From the NCBI RefSeq assembly GCF_014904065.1, contig NZ_JACXJG010000010.1, forward strand, positions 93,771 through 98,900: a stretch of DNA of 5,130 nucleotides, written 5' to 3'. Within the stretch, counting starts at the first letter, position 1; the number at the start of each line of letters is the position of its first letter. This document shows positions 1 through 4,205 of this stretch, in pieces. A program made the position numbers and the translations under genes. The notes beneath the pieces were generated by a model that had not been told where the DNA came from, searched no databases, and was given only the letters and a program-made list of their open reading frames with translations. Source of the stretch: Gulosibacter sediminis. GTDB lineage: Bacteria; Actinomycetota; Actinomycetes; Actinomycetales; Microbacteriaceae.

Positions 1-650
1 GCCACACTTCGCTGATCCGCGTCGACTCGCTCACGGGCGACTCCGAGCTGCTCGGCGAGACGATCGACGACGCCGCCGGCGAGGCCTTTGACAAGGTCGC
101 CCGCGTGCTCGGCCTGCCGTACCCCGGTGGCCCGCAGATCGACCGCGTCGCGGCCGAGGGCAACCCGAAGGCGTTCCGCTTCCCCCGCGGACTGTCGCGC
201 GCATCCGACCTCGAGCGGCACCGCTACGGCTTCTCGTTCTCGGGGCTGAAGACGGCCGTCGCGCGCGAGGTCGAGCGTTTCGAGGATGCGGGGGAGCAGG
301 TGCCCGTCGCCGACATCGCCGCGTCGTTCCGCGAGGCCGTCGCCGACGTGCTCGTGACTAAGGCGCTCGCGGCGTGCCGCGACCTCGGCATTCCGCGGTT
401 GCTGCTCGGCGGCGGCGTCGCCGCGAACGCGCGGGTGCGCGAGCTCACCGCAGAGCGGAGCGCCGAGGCGGGCGTGCAGCTGCACATCCCACCGCTGTCG
501 CTCTGCACCGACAACGGCGCCATGATCGCCGTGCTCGGTGCCCAGCTTGTGGCCGCAGGGCACGCGCCGTCGCCGGTCGACTTCGCTGCCGACTCGACGT
601 TGCCGATGACCCAGGCACAACTCACGGAATCTTCGAGCCTGACAATTTAG
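1..650 (+). CDS. tsaD: tRNA N6-threonylcarbamoyladenosine transferase TsaD, 3' part
   Basis: This is the C-terminal 215 codons of TsaD, read in the frame that begins at base 3 and ending with TAG at 648-650; the N-terminal part lies left of the window. TsaD (Kae1/OSGEP family, ASKHA fold) transfers threonylcarbamoyl from the TsaC product to A37 of ANN-decoding tRNAs in the cytoplasm, working with TsaB and TsaE. Seen directly: the fragment opens with HTSLIRV and contains [20 protein letters not shown], then [10 protein letters not shown], the conserved [10 protein letters not shown] (about residues 76-86 of the fragment), [13 protein letters not shown] (136-148) and CTDNGAMIA (168-176). The Asp of the last motif is a metal ligand in characterised TsaD proteins. 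The usual upstream metal-binding HxxxH motif is outside the window. The C-terminus ends normally about 35 residues after the CTDN motif, so the gene looks intact. In actinobacteria it usually closes a tsaE-tsaB-rimI-tsaD group; those genes would lie to the left. Confidence 0.96.
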   Translation, partial: HTSLIRVDSLTGDSELLGETIDDAAGEAFDKVARVLGLPYPGGPQIDRVAAEGNPKAFRFPRGLSRASDLERHRYGFSFSGLKTAVAREVERFEDAGEQVPVADIAASFREAVADVLVTKALAACRDLGIPRLLLGGGVAANARVRELTAERSAEAGVQLHIPPLSLCTDNGAMIAVLGAQLVAAGHAPSPVDFAADSTLPMTQAQLTESSSLTI

Positions 651-680
651 GATGATCGCGATGGCGAAGGGAGCATGTCG

Positions 681-1349
681 ATGACCGACAGCGGGGGCGC
701 AAACACGCAGCGGCCACACGGTGAGGAAGAACAGGTTGTGCCGGCCGCGGGCGGCACGTTTGGCGTCACCGACGACCGCTCTGACTTCGGCCGGGGCCCG
801 ATTCACCCGCGCGAGACGGGCGACAACGGTGAGGCCGACGACAGCGACACCCTCGACGTCGATGGCCTCACGAACGACGAGTACACCGACCGGGTGCAGC
901 ACCTCGAGCACCGCGAATACGGCGACTACGCTGGTGGGCAGCCGCCACTCGCCGGTCAGCCGGTGTCGCAGCAGGCCCAGCACCAGCAGGGCCAGCAGGC
1001 CCAGCCGCAGCCGGGTGGGTACGGCGCTCCGCCGACCCAGCAGCAAGGCTACGGCCAGCCGCGCGAGCAGGAGTTTGCGCCGACGCAGTTCGGCGCGCCC
1101 GCGGCCGGGGCTGCGCGGCCCACGTTCTCGTACGTCGGCCTCGCGCTCGCGCTCATCGCGCTGATTCTGCTTTGCTTCCCCGGCATTCTGTGGATCATCG
1201 CGGGTGCGCTCGGCGTCATCGGCCTGGTCATGTCGGTTGTTGCGATGAGTCGCGAGCCGAACGGCAAGGCGCTCGCCGGCATCGGCATTGCGGGCAGTGC
1301 GATTGCGATTGCGATTGCGATCGCGACCGCGATCGTTGTCGCGATGTAA
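681..1349 (+). CDS. DUF4190-like small membrane protein with acidic, Q/P/G-rich N-terminal region
   Basis: The protein is about 222 residues and its function is unknown. Three parts are visible. Residues 1-85 are hydrophilic and acidic (runs such as GEADDSDTLDVDGLTNDEY), with no signal peptide. Residues 86-145 are low complexity, rich in Gln, Pro, Gly and Ala with Tyr (QQAQHQQGQQAQPQPGGYG). Residues 148-222 are hydrophobic, with about three membrane segments (about 150-167, 169-190 and 197-221). The short loop SREPNGKALAGIGIAG between segments two and three resembles the conserved loop of DUF4190, in which a basic/Gly-rich turn precedes the last helix. The N-terminal half is therefore probably a disordered cytoplasmic tail. 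Two in-frame ATGs lie at 675 and 681. I chose 681 because GGAG at 670-673 sits 7 bases before it but only 1 base before 675. The gene starts 30 bases after tsaD on the same strand, so co-transcription is possible. The last helix is encoded by a tandem hexamer repeat. Confidence 0.8.
   Translation: MTDSGGANTQRPHGEEEQVVPAAGGTFGVTDDRSDFGRGPIHPRETGDNGEADDSDTLDVDGLTNDEYTDRVQHLEHREYGDYAGGQPPLAGQPVSQQAQHQQGQQAQPQPGGYGAPPTQQQGYGQPREQEFAPTQFGAPAAGAARPTFSYVGLALALIALILLCFPGILWIIAGALGVIGLVMSVVAMSREPNGKALAGIGIAGSAIAIAIAIATAIVVAM
1299..1334 (+). repeat. In-frame GCGATT hexanucleotide tandem repeat encoding Ala-Ile
   Basis: Three perfect GCGATT units (1299-1316) are followed by GCGATC, GCGACC and GCGATC (1317-1334), so six units in total. 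They encode alternating Ala-Ile/Thr residues in the last membrane helix of the DUF4190-like protein. The unit is six bases, so gain or loss of a copy would lengthen or shorten the helix by two residues without shifting the frame. Confidence 0.85.
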
Positions 1350-1366
1350 CTAGCCCGCGGGGCTAG
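1350..1366. terminator. Perfect 7-bp hairpin between convergent genes, possible bidirectional terminator
   Basis: CTAGCCC (1350-1356), loop GCG, GGGCTAG (1360-1366). The left arm begins at the base after the TAA of the membrane-protein gene. The right arm contains the TAG stop (1363-1365 on the minus strand) of the methyltransferase gene. There is no T-run on either side, so it is not a canonical intrinsic terminator. Its symmetric position between two convergent stop codons still suggests a transcript-end role. Actinobacterial terminators often lack U-tracts, but this remains inference. Confidence 0.45.
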
Positions 1367-2568
1367 GCGCGGTCGGCGAGGATCGCGACGCGGCGCTCGT
1401 CGACGCGCGTGCAGATCAGCGTCGCGGCGTTGTCGCCGCGAGGCTGCAGCTCCTTGCGGAACTTTGCCGGGTCGAGGTCGACGCCACGCTTCTTGATCTC
1501 GAGCCGGCCGATGCCGAGCTCGCGCAGCCGCTTCTTCAGCGAGCTCGCGTGGAGCGGCAGCACCTCGCGCACGCGAAACACCTGCGCGAAGGGAGTCTCG
1601 CGCAACTCGGGCGCGGTCACCCAGGCGATCTCGGGCGAGATCATGTGCCCACCAAGGAGGCCCGCCAATTCGCCGATGAACCGGCCGCGGATGAGCGCCG
1701 GGTCGGGCTCGTAGAGAAACTCGTCGAGCTCGCCGACGGGCGCATCCTCGCTCGCTGCGCCGGCTGACGTGAGTTCGTGGGCGCCGTCGCGCAGGACGAG
1801 CGCGCTGCGGCGTACGCCGGCGCGCGCCGTGGCGCCGAGCCATACCGCGCACTCGACGAGTTCGCCTTCGACCGACAGCCACTGCGTCTCCACGGGCCTC
1901 GACGCGGTGCTCGGCGGGAGCAGTTCGTGGGGCATCGCGGGGCCGAGTTTCACGCCGGCCGCCCGGCCGTTCGCGGCGACATCGAAGGCGAAGCCGAGCG
2001 ACGGGCGCCAGTCGTCGGGGTCAGCGAGGCGCCGGGTGCCGCCGCGCGACTCGGTGCGGCGGGCGGGGTCGAGGAACACGCCCTCGACGCCATCGAGGTT
2101 CGTGGCCTCGGCCGTCGAATGCTCGACGCGCGCGTTCGAGAACGGCGCGAGGTTGAAGCTCGCGATGGCGGCGGTCAGCTCGTCGGTGTCGACCGAGAGC
2201 AGGTCGAAGCCGAGCGATGCGAACGCGAGCGAGTCGGCGCCGATGCCGCAGCCGAGGTCGGCGAGGGTGCGCACCTCGGCCCGGCGAAACCGGTCGGCGT
2301 GCCGCGCCGCGACCTGCAGCCGGGTCGCCTGCGCGAGCCCGGCATCCGTGAACAGCATGTTCGTGGCGAACTTGCCGAACTTCGCGCGTGCCCGCCGCCG
2401 CAATTGCAACTGCGTGAGCACGACGGAGCTCATGTGCGCATCCACGCCGGCCTTGCGCAGGGTCATCACCGCGCCGACGGCGTCGCTCACAGTGTCAAGC
2501 TCGGCGTACTCATCGAGCAAGCGCAGTGCCTTGGGGGTGAGCAGCACTTCCAGGTCGTCGCGATTCAC
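1363..2568 (-). CDS. Class I SAM-dependent methyltransferase with C-terminal THUMP-like domain
   Basis: This protein of about 401 residues belongs to the actinobacterial/Bacteroidota family of class I methyltransferases that carry a C-terminal THUMP-like domain (Pfam THUMP_like type). Seen directly: a helical N-terminal region (residues 1-85), then motif I LADLGCGIGADSLAFA (about 102-117), the acidic end of beta 2 in LLSVDTDE (about 123-130), and VFLDPARRT (about 164-172) at the motif IV position. The C-terminal part has SSLKKRLRELGIGRLEIKKRG (about 342-362) and an NAATLICTRV strand near the end. Family knowledge: THUMP domains bind RNA, so an RNA substrate is likely, but I know of no established substrate. 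The GTG at 2566-2568 was chosen because the family-like sequence VNRDDLEVLLTPKALRLLDEY starts there. In-frame ATGs at 2598 and 2637 would only add a Pro/Arg/Ser-rich stretch without family character. The gene is convergent with the membrane-protein gene and divergent from groES. Confidence 0.88.
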   Translation of the reverse strand: MNRDDLEVLLTPKALRLLDEYAELDTVSDAVGAVMTLRKAGVDAHMSSVVLTQLQLRRRARAKFGKFATNMLFTDAGLAQATRLQVAARHADRFRRAEVRTLADLGCGIGADSLAFASLGFDLLSVDTDELTAAIASFNLAPFSNARVEHSTAEATNLDGVEGVFLDPARRTESRGGTRRLADPDDWRPSLGFAFDVAANGRAAGVKLGPAMPHELLPPSTASRPVETQWLSVEGELVECAVWLGATARAGVRRSALVLRDGAHELTSAGAASEDAPVGELDEFLYEPDPALIRGRFIGELAGLLGGHMISPEIAWVTAPELRETPFAQVFRVREVLPLHASSLKKRLRELGIGRLEIKKRGVDLDPAKFRKELQPRGDNAATLICTRVDERRVAILADRA

Positions 2569-2575
2569 CCTGCCT

Positions 2576-2581
2576 ACCGTA
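2576..2581 (-). promoter_or_regulatory. Candidate -10 element for a leaderless methyltransferase transcript
   Basis: On the minus strand TACGGT matches the actinobacterial -10 pattern TAnnnT. Exactly 7 bases (AGGCAGG) separate it from the GTG start at 2568, so transcription could begin at or next to the start codon. I see no good -35 hexamer at 16-18 bases upstream. GGTAGG just before the GTG could instead serve as a weak ribosome binding site on a longer transcript. Confidence 0.35.
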
Positions 2582-2627
2582 CTTGCAGGCGGGCGCATTC
2601 GCTCTGGGCGTACGCTCGGGCGGCTGG

Positions 2628-2657
2628 GTGGCACCATCAGGGAGCACCCAATACACT
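2628..2657 (+). promoter_or_regulatory. Candidate groES promoter
   Basis: TACACT at 2652-2657 fits the TAnnnT -10 pattern, and GTGGCA at 2628-2633 matches TTGACA at four of six positions with an 18-base spacer. A start site about 7 bases after the -10 would fall at roughly 2664, inside the left CIRCE arm. That is the arrangement expected if HrcA blocks transcription start. The leader would be about 65 bases. Confidence 0.45.
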
Positions 2658-2676
2658 CGAGTTAGCACCCTCAGGG
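2631..2676 (+). repeat. Pair of GCACC(A/C)TCAGGG direct repeats upstream of groES
   Basis: GCACCATCAGGG at 2631-2642 and GCACCCTCAGGG at 2665-2676 match at 11 of 12 bases, 34 bases apart start to start. The second copy overlaps the left arm and spacer of the CIRCE element. A shorter related word, AGCACCC, also occurs at 2643-2649 and 2664-2670, exactly 21 bases apart. Whether these are protein-binding sites or chance is not decidable from one sequence. Confidence 0.4.
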
Positions 2677-2688
2677 TGAGAGTGCTAA
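2662..2688 (+). promoter_or_regulatory. CIRCE operator (HrcA binding site)
   Basis: The arms are TTAGCACCC (2662-2670) and GAGTGCTAA (2680-2688), separated by the canonical 9-base spacer TCAGGGTGA. The CIRCE consensus is TTAGCACTC-N9-GAGTGCTAA, so the right arm is perfect and the left arm has one mismatch (C for T at 2669). The outer bases G2661 and C2689 extend the pairing by one. HrcA represses groES/groEL operons through this element in many bacteria and releases it on heat stress. It lies 40 bases before the groES start. Confidence 0.95.
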
Positions 2689-2728
2689 CTTCAAACTTGC
2701 ACAGCTCGTCAAGAGAAAGAGGATTGCC

Positions 2729-3022
2729 GTGTCGGTGAACATTCAGCCGCTCGAAGATCGCATTGTCATCCAGCAGGTTCAGGCCGAGCAGACCACCGCG
2801 TCGGGTCTCGTGATTCCTGACACCGCCAAGGAGAAGCCGCAGGAGGGTGAGGTTGTTGCCGTCGGCCCCGGCCGCTTCGACGAAGACGGCGAGCGCATCC
2901 CCATGGATGTCGCCGTTGGCGACAAGGTCATCTACTCGAAGTACGGTGGCACCGAGGTGAAGTACGCCGGTGAGGACTACCTCATCCTTTCGGCTCGCGA
3001 CGTGCTCGCGAAGATCGCCTAG
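2729..3022 (+). CDS. groES: Co-chaperonin GroES (10 kDa chaperonin)
   Basis: GroES is the heptameric lid that caps the GroEL folding chamber in the cytoplasm. The 97-residue length is normal. Visible hallmarks are [10 protein letters not shown] at 5-14, the mobile loop at about 17-33 with its GroEL-binding hydrophobic tripeptide LVI (27-29), [11 protein letters not shown] (39-49), and [22 protein letters not shown] (57-78). The end, [17 protein letters not shown], is the standard C-terminus. The GTG start at 2729 gives the usual actinobacterial beginning [11 protein letters not shown]. The purine-rich AGAGGA at 2718-2723 lies 5-6 bases before it; the GTG at 2735 is the less typical alternative. 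Expression is expected to be heat-inducible through the CIRCE element upstream. No groEL follows: a strong terminator and then rarD come next, so groEL must lie elsewhere in the genome. Confidence 0.98.
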   Translation: MSVNIQPLEDRIVIQQVQAEQTTASGLVIPDTAKEKPQEGEVVAVGPGRFDEDGERIPMDVAVGDKVIYSKYGGTEVKYAGEDYLILSARDVLAKIA

Positions 3023-3040
3023 GCTACTCGCGTAACGACC

Positions 3041-3081
3041 AGGCGGGCTCCCGGAATACCGGGGGCCCGCCTTTGTTGTTG
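3041..3081 (+). terminator. Rho-independent terminator of groES
   Basis: Stem AGGCGGGC-T-CCCGG (3041-3054), loop AATA (3055-3058), and returning arm CCGGG-G-GCCCGCCT (3059-3072). This makes 14 pairs, counting one U-G wobble. The stem runs straight into the T-rich TTTGTTGTTG (3072-3081). It lies 19 bases after the groES stop codon. This is a textbook intrinsic terminator and implies that groES is transcribed as a single-gene unit. Confidence 0.93.
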
Positions 3082-3089
3082 CTTCGGCG

Positions 3090-3095
3090 TAAGCT
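3090..3095 (+). promoter_or_regulatory. Candidate -10 element for a leaderless rarD transcript
   Basis: TAAGCT fits the TAnnnT -10 pattern and is followed by 6 bases (GCGGAG) and the GTG start of rarD at 3102. This spacing would place the transcript start at or next to the GTG. The only Shine-Dalgarno-like string, GGAGG at 3098-3102, overlaps the start codon and cannot act in the normal way, which favours a leaderless message. I see no convincing -35 element; that region is the groES terminator. Confidence 0.45.
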
Positions 3096-3101
3096 GCGGA
3101 G

Positions 3102-4082
3102 GTGACGAACTCTGCCGCCAGCCCCGCATCCGCACCGGAGCGATCGGGGTCGACGCAGACGACCGGCCTGGTTCTCGGCATCTCGTCGTTCGCAGTGTGG
3201 GGCCTGCTGCCGCTCTACCTGCAGACGGTGAAGCCGACGAGCACCTTTGAGATCATCGCGTGGCGCATTGTCCTCTCGGTCGTCTTCTGCTTCGCGGTGC
3301 TGCTGGTTGCACGCCGCTGGGGTGCGTTCATGCGCATCGTTAAGAACTGGCGTTCGATGCTCTTCCTCGGCCTCGCGAGCCTCGCCGTGTTCGCGAACTG
3401 GACGCTCTACGTGCTCACGGTCGAGGTCGGGCGCTCGCTCGAGGGCTCGCTCGGGTACTACCTCAATCCGCTCATCTCGATGCTGCTCGGCATGGTGTTT
3501 CTGCGCGAGCGGCTGCGGCCGCTGCAGTGGGTCGCGGCCGCGCTCGCGACGGCATCGTTCATCGTCATGGTGGTCGCCTACGGCGAGCCGCCGTGGCTTT
3601 CGCTCGCGATCGCGTGCTCGTTCGCGATCTATGGCCTGCTGAAGAAGCAGGTGAGTCGGAGCGTCGACCCGATCGCCGGGCTCACGATGGAGACACTCTG
3701 GCTCGCGCCGGTCGGCATCGGCATCCTCATCTTCATCGAGGTGACCAGCGGGCTGACGATGGGCCGCGTGTCGGGCAGCCACACCACGATGCTGCTGCTC
3801 GCGGGCGTCATGACGAGCGTGCCGCTGCTGCTGTTCGCTGCGGCCACCGCGCGCCTGAGCCTCGTCGAAGTGGGCATCGTGCAGTACGTCGCGCCGACCA
3901 TGCAATTCATCTTCGGCGTCGTGCTGCTGCACGAGCCGATGCCGCCCGAGCGCTGGCTCGGTTTCGGCCTGGTGTGGCTCGGCCTCGTGTTCTTCACGAT
4001 CGACCTCGTGATCGATGTTGGGCGAGGCCGCCGACGCACCAGGGTCGAGCCCGACCCGACCGGCGAGATCAACGTCGTCTGA
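3102..4082 (+). CDS. rarD: RarD-type EamA/DMT-superfamily transporter
   Basis: The protein is 326 residues, an inner-membrane permease of the drug/metabolite transporter superfamily, RarD subfamily. Its substrate is unproven; the name comes from a chloramphenicol-sensitivity phenotype in Gram-negative homologues. About ten membrane helices are visible, near residues 22-40, 51-70, 86-106, 114-134, 141-159, 165-183, 194-212, 228-248, 255-276 and 285-305. RarD-like stretches include AVWGLLPLY (31-39), WRIVLS (54-59), FANWTLYVLTVEVGRSLEGSLGYYLNPL (97-124), and LLAGVMTSVPLLLFAAATARLSLVEVGIVQYVAPTMQFIFGV (232-273). Both EamA repeats are complete. The N-terminus (1-20) is a Ser/Ala/Pro-rich cytoplasmic tail and the C-terminus is basic then acidic. 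The GTG at 3102 was chosen because no ATG, GTG or TTG in frame lies between it and the first helix. It sits 20 bases after the groES terminator and probably has its own promoter. Confidence 0.92.
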   Translation: MTNSAASPASAPERSGSTQTTGLVLGISSFAVWGLLPLYLQTVKPTSTFEIIAWRIVLSVVFCFAVLLVARRWGAFMRIVKNWRSMLFLGLASLAVFANWTLYVLTVEVGRSLEGSLGYYLNPLISMLLGMVFLRERLRPLQWVAAALATASFIVMVVAYGEPPWLSLAIACSFAIYGLLKKQVSRSVDPIAGLTMETLWLAPVGIGILIFIEVTSGLTMGRVSGSHTTMLLLAGVMTSVPLLLFAAATARLSLVEVGIVQYVAPTMQFIFGVVLLHEPMPPERWLGFGLVWLGLVFFTIDLVIDVGRGRRRTRVEPDPTGEINVV

Positions 4083-4095
4083 GCATCCGGCACCA

Positions 4096-4113
4096 CCCGG
4101 GCCCGACCCCGGG
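4096..4113 (+). other. Small GC hairpin after rarD
   Basis: CCCGGG (4096-4101), a 6-base loop, CCCGGG (4108-4113). The perfect 6-bp stem lies 13 bases after the rarD stop, with no T-run following. It could be a weak transcript end for rarD, but such GC stems arise easily by chance at this base composition. Confidence 0.25.
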
Positions 4114-4143
4114 AATGCCCCGCGCCGCCCCTACGTTGGGTCG

Positions 4144-4149
4144 TACCAT
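4144..4149 (+). promoter_or_regulatory. Candidate -10 element for guaB
   Basis: TACCAT fits TAnnnT and would put a transcript start near 4156, giving guaB a leader of about 50 bases. I see no recognisable -35 hexamer at 16-18 bases upstream; TACGTT at 4132-4137 is an alternative -10. This is a weak call from position and pattern only. Confidence 0.25.
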
Positions 4150-4158
4150 GGAGATACG

Positions 4159-4179
4159 CGCCCGCGTCCTCGGCGGGCG
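4159..4179 (+). other. Perfect 7-bp hairpin in the guaB leader
   Basis: CGCCCGC (4159-4165), 7-base loop GTCCTCG, GCGGGCG (4173-4179). It lies between the candidate promoter and the guaB ribosome binding site (AGGAG, 4197-4201). If transcription starts near 4156, it would form the 5' tip of the message, where a stem could stabilise the RNA. It does not cover the ribosome binding site and I recognise no known riboswitch. Confidence 0.35.
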
Positions 4180-4205
4180 ATCACTACCGCGTTTGCAGGA
4201 GCAAC

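Noticed and set aside
648..653. TAGGAT at the tsaD stop as a -10 element for the membrane-protein gene
   Set aside because: It fits TAnnnT, but I found no -35 hexamer at the right distance. The 30-base gap is compatible with co-transcription, so I do not call a promoter.
374..655. Short plus-strand frame inside tsaD, ending just after its stop
   Set aside because: It is Arg/His/Ala-rich, out of frame with the well-conserved TsaD sequence, and without a ribosome binding site worth noting.
1049..1882. 277-codon minus-strand open frame spanning the convergent junction
   Set aside because: It is Arg-rich and without domains, it overlaps two supported genes, and its hydrophobic Ala-Ile stretch is just the reverse reading of the hexamer repeat.
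2655..2662. ACTCGAGT palindrome as an HspR/HAIR site
   Set aside because: The HAIR consensus has inverted CTTGAGT and ACTCAAG arms around a 7-base spacer. This is a contiguous 8-base palindrome without those arms.
1769..2679. Two plus-strand open frames of about 300 codons opposite the methyltransferase
   Set aside because: Both are low-complexity Ser/Arg/Ala- or Arg/Glu/Gly-rich shadows. The minus-strand frame has the SAM-binding motif and THUMP-like C-terminus.
2510..3181. 223-codon minus-strand open frame covering groES, CIRCE and the terminator
   Set aside because: It runs through an operator, a promoter region, a terminator and the clear groES frame, and has no recognisable domain.
3024..3932. 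302-codon minus-strand open frame opposite rarD
   Set aside because: Its translation is dominated by Arg, His, Glu, Asp and Gln in no recognisable fold, typical of an antisense frame in GC-rich DNA. rarD on the other strand is a clear family member, and this frame also crosses the groES terminator.
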